DNA of 64,000 bases, from assembly GCA_949281375.1 (NCBI GenBank), contig CASDLT010000024.1, forward strand, positions 1 through 64,000, in the 5' to 3' direction. Both the position numbers and the translations under genes were made by a program. Positions 1-8,792 of the stretch are shown in pieces. Under the pieces are notes generated by a model, which saw nothing but the letters and a program-made list of their open reading frames with translations, did no database searches and was not told the origin of the DNA. The stretch comes from an uncultured Nitrosomonas sp. (GTDB taxonomy: Bacteria > Pseudomonadota > Gammaproteobacteria > Burkholderiales > Nitrosomonadaceae). Within the stretch, counting starts at the first letter, position 1. Each line of letters begins with the position of its first letter.

Positions 1-1
1 G

Positions 2-139
<138 letters not shown>

Positions 140-166
140 TCAAGCTGGTGTATCTGTAGCAACTCT

Positions 167-193
167 CCCTGGCCGGCTGTACTTCGGCCAGGG
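167..193 (+). terminator. Strong hairpin downstream of amoC
   Basis: CCCTGGCCG at 167-175 pairs perfectly with CGGCCAGGG at 185-193 around a 9-base loop. It begins 27 bases after the amoC stop. No T-run follows (AACCAAAAC), so it may be a 3' mRNA-stabilising or attenuating hairpin between amoC and the next gene rather than a full intrinsic terminator. Confidence 0.55.
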
Positions 194-252
194 AACCAAA
201 ACTCAGCAACAATACTCCCTAGAACATCGCTCACCAAGTGGAGGAGATTTTC

Positions 253-807
253 ATGATTAAAAAACTAATAAAAATATGGATTTTAGCAGCCATGGCGTAT
301 ATTTCTCTGTATACGGGCTTAGCTGCTGCGCACGGCAAAGTAACATTGGAAGCAGATGTATGTGTTCGCAATATATCTGGCAGCATGGTGCACTTAAGCA
401 CTTATCAACCACAATATGATCCTGAAGCAGAATACTGCACCGAAATTCCGAAAGAAGGAGAAACTCTCTGGGTTCTCGATCTCGTGGATCAGGCATTGCG
501 TGACATGCCCATTGGCATCAAAATTGTCAGAGGCAGTGGCCAGGCTCTGAGCGAAACCGTTGCATCGTTATATTCAACTAATCACGCCGATGGCATCATC
601 AAAGGGGAATTCAATCTCGATGAGGGTCAATATACCTTATTCGTAACTGGAGAAGGCGTTCCGCCTTTGCAATATGAATATCCCATACGAATTCAAATGA
701 CCAATTACACTGAAATGTTTCTCAAGGCAGTTCCGTATCTCATCACTTTCCTGCTTTTAGCGTTATTTACGGACAAGCTGCTGAAACGTCGGCAAGCACA
801 TCAATAA
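253..807 (+). CDS. Exported, C-terminally anchored protein downstream of amoC
   Basis: This is a 184-residue protein. The ATG at 253 is preceded by GAGGAG at 241-246; an upstream in-frame GTG at 238 has no such site. A signal peptide (about residues 1-24, ending GLAAA) is followed by HGKVTLEADVCVRN, so cleavage after AAA would leave histidine as the mature N-terminus. The periplasmic part has two cysteines, a second histidine (MVHLST) and beta-rich character. One membrane helix near the C-terminus (about residues 150-172) ends in KLLKRR. The layout resembles the small copper-associated proteins that accompany amo/pmo genes, but I cannot name the family. A role in copper delivery or monooxygenase assembly is inference from position and topology. 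Confidence 0.8.
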   Translation: MIKKLIKIWILAAMAYISLYTGLAAAHGKVTLEADVCVRNISGSMVHLSTYQPQYDPEAEYCTEIPKEGETLWVLDLVDQALRDMPIGIKIVRGSGQALSETVASLYSTNHADGIIKGEFNLDEGQYTLFVTGEGVPPLQYEYPIRIQMTNYTEMFLKAVPYLITFLLLALFTDKLLKRRQAHQ

Positions 808-855
808 CCTCATCAGAACTTAAAAGAAGTTTTTATAACATATATCTTGTACAAG

Positions 856-890
856 TCAGCGGCTGTTTATATCGCATAATCAGCCGCTGA
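856..890. terminator. Bidirectional hairpin between convergent genes
   Basis: TCAGCGGCTG at 856-865 pairs perfectly with CAGCCGCTGA at 881-890 around a 15-base loop. It sits between the convergent stops at 807 (plus) and 896 (minus), as expected for a shared terminator. There is no adjacent T-run on either side. Confidence 0.55.
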
Positions 891-895
891 ACTCA

Positions 896-1435
896 TTACT
901 GAGGAGGCGGTGGTGGAGGATTGCCCGGTGGCGGAGGAGGCGGTATAAAATCCGTTCCAGGTGAAGTGATTCTTCTGCTCGTATTGTTTGATGGGCCATT
1001 GATGATTTTGCCATTGATGGGAACACGATGCCCCTTGGCATACATACACTGAATATAACTGTTGTCGTATCGTTCTTGATTCGCATAACCTGATGTCGTT
1101 GCCGAGCTGGATCCCATCAAACTACCCATCAACAAACCTAACCCTGCACCAATGATGGCTCCCTCCCCGCCTCCAAAAGCGGCACCTGCAGCAGCCCCCA
1201 GTCCAGTTCCAACCGCAGCGCCTTCCACCCCGCTCGCCCGTGATGCCTGCCGTGGTGAACTTCCGCCGAGTTGCTGCTGTGCATATTGACGGCACTCTGA
1301 CTCATCAGATCGGAACTGATCAAAGCTCATATTCGACCCCGGTAGAGTCATCACACTGGGGCCTGACGGCAAATGCACGCATGCTGCGAGCGACCCCGCA
1401 CTTACCAGGATAAATAGGTTCTTAAGTTTTATCAT
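896..1435 (-). CDS. Glycine-zipper lipoprotein with polyproline tail (copy 1)
   Basis: This 179-residue protein has a signal peptide with lipobox LAAC (cysteine about residue 19), so it should be a lipoprotein. A conserved segment PSVMTLPGS...FDQFRSDESECR follows. A glycine-zipper stretch (about residues 73-110, repeated GxGLGAAAGAAFGGG-like motifs) probably inserts into or packs on a membrane. Next comes YIQCMYAKGHRVP, and the end is proline-rich (PPPPPPGNPPPPPPQ). A close paralogue is encoded at 61550-62095. The start has AAGG a few bases upstream. It lies 16 bases downstream of the Gly/Tyr-rich gene at 1452-1844 in the same direction, so the two probably form one operon. The function is unknown; a cell-envelope role is inferred. 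Confidence 0.8.
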   Translation of the reverse strand: MIKLKNLFILVSAGSLAACVHLPSGPSVMTLPGSNMSFDQFRSDESECRQYAQQQLGGSSPRQASRASGVEGAAVGTGLGAAAGAAFGGGEGAIIGAGLGLLMGSLMGSSSATTSGYANQERYDNSYIQCMYAKGHRVPINGKIINGPSNNTSRRITSPGTDFIPPPPPPGNPPPPPPQ

Positions 1436-1451
1436 GATCTTGCCTTTGCAT

Positions 1452-1844
1452 TTATTGTGCAGTTGATTGCGGAGCTACTGGTATCCATCCATTTGGGCAA
1501 TCTTGAACATCCGGATAATAGCCCGCGGGATTCAAACAATAGTACCAATAACGAATTTGAGGCTTAATCATTCCTGGTTGTTCCTTCTGAATATAAATGG
1601 GTGGGATAACTGGTACTACAACGGGTGGCAGTACGCGGTAATACGGCGTATTCCAAAACGGGGAAGCATATCCTCCATAAAACCCAGGGCCATAAAATCC
1701 CGGACCATACCCAAACCCCGGACCACCGATGCTGATCCCGAAATTAAAATGGCGATGACCATGTCCACCACGAGCCCAGGTATTATCGGCAGTTACCAGC
1801 ATGAATGCCGCCGACATCCAGACTGCTGTCATCCATTTGATCAT
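1452..1844 (-). CDS. Exported Gly/Tyr/Pro-rich protein (copy 1)
   Basis: This 130-residue protein has an N-terminal signal sequence ending around WA|RGGHGH. A low-complexity tract of repeated GPGFYGPGFYGGY-type units follows, then a proline/valine stretch (LPPVVVPVIPP). The C-terminal block is conserved: IRYWYYCLNPAGYYPDVQDC followed by PNGWIPVAP. The same C-terminal block (WYYC.NP.GYYP.V.DCP.GW.PV) occurs in the paralogue at 62119-62514. The conserved YYC...DCP cysteines suggest a small disulphide-bonded domain. It is first in an operon with the glycine-zipper lipoprotein. It resembles small exported proteins with a conserved WYYC-type C-terminus seen in proteobacterial genomes, but no function is assigned. 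Confidence 0.78.
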   Translation of the reverse strand: MIKWMTAVWMSAAFMLVTADNTWARGGHGHRHFNFGISIGGPGFGYGPGFYGPGFYGGYASPFWNTPYYRVLPPVVVPVIPPIYIQKEQPGMIKPQIRYWYYCLNPAGYYPDVQDCPNGWIPVAPQSTAQ

Positions 1845-2094
1845 TTTGAAACTCTCATGCTCATAAAAATGTATCTCATCATTCTTGATGATTCAAGTCA
1901 TTAAAATCTGTAACCCTCAGCGGTTTTCATCCTGCATGCCTCATTTTTCTGGAAATTGTACGGATTAAAAACTGAATACAGGCTGAATGCAGCACAGCCA
2001 TACTTTTTATTCAGATAGGCCAAGTAAAACCCAGCGTTTTCTCAAGTACACGCAAACTGTAACCGTAAAAACAATAAATTTTAAAGAGAAAACA

Positions 2095-3135
2095 ATGGCT
2101 ATACCTCCAAAAAAGGCGATCGGACAACCCAACCAGAGCAAGGATGTCGCTACAAAAAAGACCACAGCGCGTCATTCGATCGGCTTCCCATGGAAATCCA
2201 CCATCCTTTCTCTTCTTGCGTGGATAATAGTCGCACTATCCCTGCTGGCGGCCTTTGATCATGAAATGGTGCGAAATCGTATTTCCCAGACTCGAATCGA
2301 CATACCAGCCCTAAAAACTATCGGTGCAGCTGCGTTCGATCACTGTGCGCCCTTACCTGATCATGGAACGGCCTTTATCATCGATCCGTCCGTGATGAAT
2401 CGAACCGATGTACGTTATTCAGGATTAGAAATTCACAATGATCATGACTATCCGATGATCGCAGTACTGTCGGATCCTGAAGGGTCAAGGCAAGTACTAG
2501 CTCTGACGATTTTGCCTGAACGCGCCATTCAAATCAGCGTCCCCGTCGGTCAGTATGGCATGCAGTTGCTGGTCGGCTCAAAATGGTGCAATTTGATTGC
2601 CGGTTTTTCGGATGGCGCGCAGGTGTCAGTCTCGGGAAAAGTAACAATAACACCTGGGGTTACCACCCAGATGCGATTTTACGGTGCAGGACTGGATCCC
2701 ATTAAATTGGCGCTGGCTTATCACCACATCAATATTTCTGAACAGGAAAAAATTGACTCATCCACAGTCGTTACCGAAGGAAAACTTGAACTAAAACAGA
2801 CTACGAACGGACATTATTTCAGCGCAGGCGCCATTAATGACGCTGCCGTGATGTTTATGATCGATACGGGAGCTACTTTCGTGGCCATCTCGGCCGAAAT
2901 GGCGACCCGGGCAGGCATTCAAAAATGTACCCCGCATTTCGTGATCACCGCAAATGACAAGGTGCAAGGATGCGCCGCAACAGCGGCAGAAATCACCTTC
3001 GGCCCATTCAAGCTCACCAATGTGACTGTGAGCATACTGCCCGGTATGCCCGGCGACGCGCTGCTTGGCATGAACGTATTGCGGAATTTTCATATCGAGC
3101 AGGTCGATAACCTGATGCGAATCTCATCGCAGTAA
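2095..3135 (+). CDS. Membrane-anchored retropepsin-like aspartic protease
   Basis: A 346-residue protein results from the ATG at 2095, preceded by AAAGAGAA. The frame runs back to 1987, but that start has no ribosome site. A basic N-terminus leads to one membrane helix (FPWKSTILSLLAWIIVALS, about residues 32-50), so the bulk should be periplasmic. The C-terminal third is a clan AA retropepsin-like domain with catalytic motif MIDTGATFVAIS (Asp257) and a second signature GDALLGMNVLRNF. Such single-domain bacterial proteins act as dimers. The middle section (residues 90-220) is unassigned. It is divergent from the Gly/Tyr-rich/lipoprotein operon. The substrate is unknown. Confidence 0.8.
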   Translation: MAIPPKKAIGQPNQSKDVATKKTTARHSIGFPWKSTILSLLAWIIVALSLLAAFDHEMVRNRISQTRIDIPALKTIGAAAFDHCAPLPDHGTAFIIDPSVMNRTDVRYSGLEIHNDHDYPMIAVLSDPEGSRQVLALTILPERAIQISVPVGQYGMQLLVGSKWCNLIAGFSDGAQVSVSGKVTITPGVTTQMRFYGAGLDPIKLALAYHHINISEQEKIDSSTVVTEGKLELKQTTNGHYFSAGAINDAAVMFMIDTGATFVAISAEMATRAGIQKCTPHFVITANDKVQGCAATAAEITFGPFKLTNVTVSILPGMPGDALLGMNVLRNFHIEQVDNLMRISSQ

Positions 3136-3315
3136 TGTGTTCCGTTTCATCGCTCGATTTTTCGAACAGGCTTCGAATCGAACACAAATGCCTTTCCGTT
3201 TTTTGAAGCCCGGCAGAAAATCATCAATCCAGACAATGCAGTTTATCCATAATGAAGGGGCCTGTAGACAGGATTTCGACGTCACGCATCAAGCGCGGTG
3301 ATTCCTGGCGCTACG

Positions 3316-3903
3316 TTAACGAACATCGTCCGAGTCACTCCTTAACGCTTGCGGCAGAGCTGCTTTTAGATAATAAAACATCGACCACAGCGTCAGCACT
3401 GCTGCAATGTAGATCAACCACGTGCCAATCTGTTGAGAATCGAAAGCGTCACCGATTGATTCGTGGTATAGCAGCAGAGGGATCGCAATCATTTGCGAAG
3501 TGGTCTTGATTTTCCCAAGAAAAGATACCGCAACGCTCCTGGATTGCCCAAGCTGCGCCATCCACTCCCGTAGCGCAGACACAGTAATTTCACGGCCGAT
3601 AATGATGAGCGCAATCGGCGCATCCAGTCGTTCCAAATAAACCAAAACGATCAGCGCCGCTGATACCATTAATTTATCAGCTACGGGATCCAGAAATGCC
3701 CCAAAGGCGGAAGCCTGATTAAGAACGCGCGCCAGATAGCCGTCCAGCCAATCCGTTACTGCAGCGCCTGTAAAAATGAGCGTAGCGACCAGGTTCTGAT
3801 TGACAGGAGAAAGCCAGTCATGTGGAAGATAAAAAATTCCCACAAATAACGGGATGGCAAGAATGCGAAGCCACGTCAATAGATTGGGTAGATTGTAAGG
3901 CAT
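3316..3903 (-). CDS. pgsA: CDP-diacylglycerol-glycerol-3-phosphate 3-phosphatidyltransferase
   Basis: This 195-residue multi-pass membrane enzyme commits CDP-diacylglycerol to phosphatidylglycerol synthesis. The full CDP-alcohol phosphatidyltransferase signature is present as DGYLARVLNQASAFGAFLD then PVAD, which fits DGx2ARx8Gx3Dx3D. It starts MPYNLPNLLTWLRI, typical of PgsA, and its length is normal. It lies downstream of uvrC on the same strand, the usual proteobacterial neighbour, but a repeat element separates them. Confidence 0.95.
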   Translation of the reverse strand: MPYNLPNLLTWLRILAIPLFVGIFYLPHDWLSPVNQNLVATLIFTGAAVTDWLDGYLARVLNQASAFGAFLDPVADKLMVSAALIVLVYLERLDAPIALIIIGREITVSALREWMAQLGQSRSVAVSFLGKIKTTSQMIAIPLLLYHESIGDAFDSQQIGTWLIYIAAVLTLWSMFYYLKAALPQALRSDSDDVR

Positions 3904-3933
3904 ATGATAATCGATAAAAATGGAAAGATGGGT

Positions 3934-4079
3934 CTAAGGAAACGCTGATTAATTCGCTGCATCAGCGAAACGCATTGTTGCGCGGTACTCGCCCTCTCGC
4001 CTATCGATTGATAGGTTTCGGTCGCAGCGTTCCGTGCGCCGTACGCTTCATCACGTTCGCCGAATCAATCAGCACGTCC
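3934..4079 (-). repeat. MITE-like dispersed repeat, copy A
   Basis: This 146-bp element lies between uvrC and pgsA. The left end CTAAGGAAACGCTGATTAAT mirrors the right end GAATCAATCAGCACG. Reverse-complemented, it matches copies at 17055, 44993, 51411 and (shortened) 56965. Shared landmarks are the GCTGATTAATTC end, GATGAAGCG, CACGGAACGC, a GCGAGTACCGCGCAAC-type core and GCAGCGAATTAATCAGC. It contains no ORF of its own. Confidence 0.8.
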
Positions 4080-4135
4080 TGAAGGATGTTCCGAAAATAA
4101 CTGGATCCAGCCATTCTGCCTTGCTCAGCATTAGT

Positions 4136-5953
4136 TCAATGCAGTTCTTTATAAATTTTTTCCGCCAATTTCCTGCTGATCCCCTCTGTTTGTTGCAACT
4201 CTTCAATACTTGCAATTAATACCCCTTTCAATCCGCCGAACCGTCCCAATAAACGCTGTCTGCGTTTTGCACCCACGCCGCTAATATCTTCCAAGCTGGA
4301 ACTGGTACGGGTTTTTGCACGCTTGCCACGATGTCCCTGAATGGCAAAACGATGCGCTTCATCGCGAATCTGCTGAATCAGGTGCAGCGCCGCATGTTCT
4401 CCCGGCAATTGTAACGGCTTTTCAAAGGCCGGAGAAATCAATTGCTCCAATCCGGGTTTGCGTCCTTCACCTTTTGCCACCCCCAACAGTCTGGCATCGG
4501 GAATGCCCAGTTCCTGCAATGCGTCTTGCGCCGCATTAACCTGCCCTTTGCCGCCATCGATCAAAATCAGATCCGGCAATTGGCCTTCACCACTGACCAC
4601 TTTTTGATAGCGTCGTGACAGCGCTTCGCGCATCGCGGCATAATCATCACCCGGAGTAATTCCTTCAATATTGTAGCGGCGGTATTCATTATTACGCATC
4701 GAAAAATTGTCATAGACCACACAGGATGCCACGGTCGCTTCTCCAAGCGTATGACTGATATCAAAACATTCGATGCGGCTCAAGCCGGGCATCTGCAATT
4801 CCTGCTGCAAAGCCAGCAGCCGTTTTTCCTGACTGGCTTGACGGCTCAGCAATTGCTTCAACGCCTGTTGCGCGTTTTCAGTCGCCATCGTCAACCAGGC
4901 ACGCTTTTCAGCTACCGGATTGGACTGAATCGTAATTTTATGTCCGCATTGAGCAGTCAATAATTGCTGAAATGCGTCTCGCTTGATTTTTTCTCCCACA
5001 ATGATCAAAGGCGGCGCGCTGCGGTTAAGATAATGCTGCGCCAGAAAGGCCTCGACCACATCCACCGCCGAGCAATCGCTGGCATTCTGGGGAAAAAAGC
5101 TTTTGTCGCCCAGATGTCGTCCTCCCCTGATCATGGCCAGATTGACGCATACTTTGCCCAAGCCATCATCCATCAGCGCGCAGGCAATGACATCGGCGTC
5201 CAGTGTTTTGCCGTTGTCGACGAACTGCTTTTCACGGATTTTGCGCAATGCCTGGATCTGGTCGCGCAATGCCGCTGCCTGTTCGTATTCCAGCTGTTCA
5301 GATGCCTGTTGCATTTTTGCTTCGATGACGGCCACCACTTCTGTCTGCTTTCCCTGCAGGAATAATTCAGCGTTCCTGACATCATTCCGATATACCTGCT
5401 GATCGATCTGCCCGATGCACGGACCGCTGCAACGTTTGATCTGGAACAACAAGCAAGGACGGGTACGATTCTGGAACACGCTGTCCTCGCAGGTGCGCAG
5501 CCGGAAGATTTTCTGCAATAACTGGATGCTTTCGCGCACGATGCCGGCATTCGGATAAGGCCCGAAATACTGATGCGTTTTATCCAGCACACCACGGTAA
5601 AACCCCAGCCGGGGAAATTCGTGCCCACTCAGAATTACGTATGGATAGGATTTATCGTCCCGAAACAGGATGTTGTAACGCGGCTTCAGGCTTTTGATCA
5701 GATTATTTTCCAGTAATAAAGCTTCGGCTTCCGAACGCGTCACGGTGGTTTCAATGTTCGTCACTTGAGAAACCATCAACTGGGTTCTCGGCCCCAGACT
5801 GGATTTCTGGAAATACGAAGAAACGCGCTTTTTAAGATTGACTGCCTTGCCGACGTAGATCACTTCCCCGGTGGTGTTCAGCATGCGGTAAACACCCGGT
5901 TGCAGCGGCAAATGCGCGCAGAATTCCTTGGGATCAAAACCAGCGTTTGGCAA
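4136..5953 (-). CDS. uvrC: Excinuclease ABC subunit C
   Basis: This 605-residue nucleotide-excision-repair endonuclease makes the 3' and 5' incisions around UvrB-bound lesions. The domains run in order. An N-terminal GIY-YIG nuclease (GVYRMLNTTGEVIYVGKA, about residues 19-36) comes first. A UVR motif follows around residues 205-235 (QLEYEQAAALRDQIQALRKI). An RNase H-like domain comes next (IECFDISHTLGEATVASCVV). Tandem helix-hairpin-helix motifs close the protein (ISGVGAKRRQRLLGRFGG and EGISRKLAEKIYKEL). The length is normal. The start lies 5 bases after the tautomerase stop, so the two are probably co-transcribed. Confidence 0.96.
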   Translation of the reverse strand: MPNAGFDPKEFCAHLPLQPGVYRMLNTTGEVIYVGKAVNLKKRVSSYFQKSSLGPRTQLMVSQVTNIETTVTRSEAEALLLENNLIKSLKPRYNILFRDDKSYPYVILSGHEFPRLGFYRGVLDKTHQYFGPYPNAGIVRESIQLLQKIFRLRTCEDSVFQNRTRPCLLFQIKRCSGPCIGQIDQQVYRNDVRNAELFLQGKQTEVVAVIEAKMQQASEQLEYEQAAALRDQIQALRKIREKQFVDNGKTLDADVIACALMDDGLGKVCVNLAMIRGGRHLGDKSFFPQNASDCSAVDVVEAFLAQHYLNRSAPPLIIVGEKIKRDAFQQLLTAQCGHKITIQSNPVAEKRAWLTMATENAQQALKQLLSRQASQEKRLLALQQELQMPGLSRIECFDISHTLGEATVASCVVYDNFSMRNNEYRRYNIEGITPGDDYAAMREALSRRYQKVVSGEGQLPDLILIDGGKGQVNAAQDALQELGIPDARLLGVAKGEGRKPGLEQLISPAFEKPLQLPGEHAALHLIQQIRDEAHRFAIQGHRGKRAKTRTSSSLEDISGVGAKRRQRLLGRFGGLKGVLIASIEELQQTEGISRKLAEKIYKELH

Positions 5954-5958
5954 CGAAT

Positions 5959-6147
5959 TCAGTCCTCTCGATCCAGTAACTTGCCTGCAACTGCCCAGTT
6001 CTCATCAGGAATTTCGTCAAAACAGATATACGTATATGAACGGGGTTTCTTGGCAATACGTTCGAGCGTGTCGGTCAGCTCTTCGGCAATCTGTTTTTTT
6101 TGTTCACGGGTTAGGGTTCCCGCCACGCGGATGTTGACATACGGCAT
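5959..6147 (-). CDS. 4-oxalocrotonate tautomerase-family protein
   Basis: This 62-residue protein has the tautomerase-superfamily start MPYVNIRVAG, in which Pro2 becomes the catalytic N-terminal base after Met removal. The helical segment TREQKKQIAEELTDTLERI and YTYICFDEIPDENWAVAG fit small 4-OT-like subunits that form hexamers. AGGAG (complement of CTCCT at 6135-6139) lies just upstream of the ATG. It sits between the uracil-DNA glycosylase and uvrC on the same strand. Its physiological substrate is unknown. Confidence 0.9.
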   Translation of the reverse strand: MPYVNIRVAGTLTREQKKQIAEELTDTLERIAKKPRSYTYICFDEIPDENWAVAGKLLDRED

Positions 6148-6173
6148 AACATATCTCCTAGTAAATTGAATAG

Positions 6174-6848
6174 CTAGCGCTCGATATCAGCATTGATGCG
6201 GTCGAATACCTGTTCAAACATCGTCGCCGTCAAACGCTTGGTTTGCGTATTGTAACGGCTGCAATGATAGCTGTCATATAGTCTCAGGCCAGCGTAACCG
6301 GGAACATCGTGCACAGCGCCATGGGCAAAAAAGAAATCCTTCATCCTTAGTTGCAAAGCCATCAATACGGCTTGATGCGCAATGGTCCCGAGTGCAAGCA
6401 AGGCCGTGCCGCCACGCTCTGCAAACAAAGTGAGTTCTGCCATCAAATAGCCATTGCATTGTTTTATTTCCTGCGGGGTCGGCTTGTTTTCCGGCGGCAA
6501 ACACTTTACTGCATTGGTGATGCGGCAACCGATGAGCTGCAAATCATCATCGGTGTCGATCGACTCCGGTTGCGTTGCGAAACCATACTTATGCAATGTC
6601 TGGTACAGTAAAATCCCTGCATAATCGCCGGTAAACGGACGACCCGTACGGTTCGCGCCATGCATGCCGGGAGCCAGCCCGACAATCAATAACTTAGCAC
6701 AATCATCGCCAAACGAGCCGACTGGGCGAGCATGATAATCCGGATGCTGTGTTCTGACGGATTGCAGAAAACCGGCCAAGCGCTGGCACTGCTGGCAATC
6801 TGCTAACTCCGGCAAAGGGCAAGAATGCTGTACGAAATCTTTTGTCAT
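6174..6848 (-). CDS. Uracil-DNA glycosylase, family 4/5 type
   Basis: This 224-residue base-excision-repair enzyme removes uracil from DNA. Motif A is GLAPGMHGANRTGRPFTGD, close to family 5 (UDGb), whose motif lacks the catalytic Asp of family 1. Motif B-like YHCSRYNTQTKRLT lies near the C-terminus. Cysteines in CPLPELADCQQC (N-terminus) and in GCRITNAVKCLPP could hold the [4Fe-4S] cluster typical of families 4 and 5. It is upstream of the tautomerase and uvrC on the same strand, so the three may form a small repair-linked operon. Confidence 0.87.
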   Translation of the reverse strand: MTKDFVQHSCPLPELADCQQCQRLAGFLQSVRTQHPDYHARPVGSFGDDCAKLLIVGLAPGMHGANRTGRPFTGDYAGILLYQTLHKYGFATQPESIDTDDDLQLIGCRITNAVKCLPPENKPTPQEIKQCNGYLMAELTLFAERGGTALLALGTIAHQAVLMALQLRMKDFFFAHGAVHDVPGYAGLRLYDSYHCSRYNTQTKRLTATMFEQVFDRINADIER

Positions 6849-6997
6849 AGATGAAGTGAATTGAGTTGATCGTTAGTTCATTGAAAATATTGCTTTTGCG
6901 TAACATTCAGGAATTCTTTCATATGCACCTCAGCAATTCATCACCGAACTGCAGCGAAATCGCAACGTTGAATGGCGAGCTAACCGAGTGAACCGCA

Positions 6998-8785
6998 ATG
7001 TTCAGTAATGCCTGCAAAGCTGCACATCGCGCGATCCGATGGCAGCTCGTCATGATGTCGTTCATCATTCTCATGCACAACACTGCACTGGCCATTCTCC
7101 CCCTGGATGCACCCAAACTTCCGCCGCCGGTCATTCTATCGGCTTCTGACGATATCCAAAAATTTCTGCTCAAATACGTCAAATTGCCGGCCGAACCGTT
7201 CTCAGATAGCAGCACCGAAAAAACGTTCCTCTACCGGCTTCAGAAAGAAATACCGAGTTTACTGACCACCGAAGGGTATTTTTCCCCCAGGGTTACGGTA
7301 TCGCATCACGTCCTGGATGACATCGTGCAGCACGAAATCGAAGTCGATGCGGGTCCATTGACGCGCGTAGGCGAAGTATCGATCACTTTCCAGGGCGATA
7401 TTGCTCAGGATAATGAAACCTATCGCAAGCGGATCGAACACATTCGTGAATCCTGGTCGTTGAAGCACGATGCGCCGTTTCGTTCGAGTGACTGGGAGCA
7501 AGCAAAATCGGCGTTGCTTGCCACGGTCACCGAAGAAGATTTCGCGGCAGCCCAGATTGTATCCAGTCAGGCGAGCGTCGATCCTGAGCACGTTCGCGCC
7601 AATCTTGCCATTGTCATTGATTCGGGCCCGGTATTTTATTTGGGGGACATTCACATTGAAGGGCTGGAACGTTATGATCAATCGATGATCCGCAATCTTG
7701 CTCCCTTCAAGACAGGCGATGCATACCGGCGTGAAGCATTGCAGCTTTATCAGATCGCTCTGCAAAAGGCACCCCAGTTCGGCACTGTGTCGGTCACCAT
7801 CTCGACTGACATAGCCGGGCATGCTTCCACGCCGGTACAGGTATCCGTGACCGAGGCCCAATCGCAGCGCTTTGCCTTTGGCGCGGGCTACAGTTCCAAC
7901 AATGGCGGGCGCGGAGAGATCAATTACCGCAATCATAATTTTCTCGACCGCGCCTGGAATTTGACCAGCATGCTGCGTCTGGAACAAAAACGTCAGACAT
8001 TTTTTGCCGGAATCGATACGTTGCCTGACCGGAATAATGTGTTTTATTCGCTCGGCGCCAGTCTGCAAATGACGGATATCGAAAACTTGAAAACCGTCGA
8101 ACAGAAAGTCGGCCTCAGCCGCAATTTTCAAACTACCGATACACAAATGCAGTTAGGATTGAACTGGCAGCGTGAAGACAAGCAACCCGATGGCGCCATA
8201 CATCAAATTAACGATGCCCTGACGCTGGATTGGCGCTGGCGTCGCCAAATCATCGACAATCCGCTCCACATCCGGCGCGGCGATGCGACCGAAATCCGTA
8301 TCGGCGGCGGCACGCAATTCCTGTTATCCGACCAGGATTTCATTCGCACTTATGCTCGCCACCAAAGCTGGTGGCCGGTCGGTTCCCAGGATGTCATCTT
8401 TTTTCGCGCCGAAGTGGGCTATACCTTGGCTTCATCACGATTTGGCATACCCCAGGAATATCTTTTCCGTGCCGGTGGCATTCAGTCGATCCGCGGCTAT
8501 GATTTCAAAAGCATCGGTGTCCAGGAAGGCAGTGCTACCGTCGGGGGACGCGTCATGGCGACCGGTACCGTCGAATATACGCACTGGCTGACACAGCAAT
8601 GGGGCGCCGCGGCATTTGCAGACATCGGCAGCGCTGCTGACGGTTGGCGTCGTATGCATCCGTTCCTCGGTTATGGTGGCGGCGTACGCTGGCGCAGCCC
8701 GGCTGGGCCAATCGCGCTGGATTTGGCCCGCTCGCATGATACCGGCACACTGCGTTTTCATTTCTCGATGGCAATCGTCTTCTAG
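6998..8785 (+). CDS. tamA: Translocation and assembly module outer-membrane protein TamA
   Basis: This 595-residue Omp85-family protein works with TamB in moving material across the periplasm and inserting outer-membrane proteins. A signal sequence (IILMHNTALA) is followed by POTRA-type repeats to about residue 290. The rest is a 16-strand barrel region with the conserved lid-loop motif IRGYDF (GGIQSIRGYDFKSIG) and the ending FHFSMAIVF, an aromatic-terminated final strand recognised by BAM. The start at 6998 has only a weak ribosome site; an internal Met at residue 19 is an alternative. tamB follows after 7 bases. Confidence 0.92.
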   Translation: MFSNACKAAHRAIRWQLVMMSFIILMHNTALAILPLDAPKLPPPVILSASDDIQKFLLKYVKLPAEPFSDSSTEKTFLYRLQKEIPSLLTTEGYFSPRVTVSHHVLDDIVQHEIEVDAGPLTRVGEVSITFQGDIAQDNETYRKRIEHIRESWSLKHDAPFRSSDWEQAKSALLATVTEEDFAAAQIVSSQASVDPEHVRANLAIVIDSGPVFYLGDIHIEGLERYDQSMIRNLAPFKTGDAYRREALQLYQIALQKAPQFGTVSVTISTDIAGHASTPVQVSVTEAQSQRFAFGAGYSSNNGGRGEINYRNHNFLDRAWNLTSMLRLEQKRQTFFAGIDTLPDRNNVFYSLGASLQMTDIENLKTVEQKVGLSRNFQTTDTQMQLGLNWQREDKQPDGAIHQINDALTLDWRWRRQIIDNPLHIRRGDATEIRIGGGTQFLLSDQDFIRTYARHQSWWPVGSQDVIFFRAEVGYTLASSRFGIPQEYLFRAGGIQSIRGYDFKSIGVQEGSATVGGRVMATGTVEYTHWLTQQWGAAAFADIGSAADGWRRMHPFLGYGGGVRWRSPAGPIALDLARSHDTGTLRFHFSMAIVF

Positions 8786-8792
8786 GTAACTT

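Noticed and set aside
4751..5365. Plus-strand open frames inside uvrC
   Set aside because: They are antisense to a complete, motif-verified uvrC and show no family features or ribosome sites.
7259..8146. A 295-codon minus-strand frame inside tamA
   Set aside because: It is antisense to tamA, whose POTRA and barrel motifs are clear; the antisense product is compositionally odd and has no motif.
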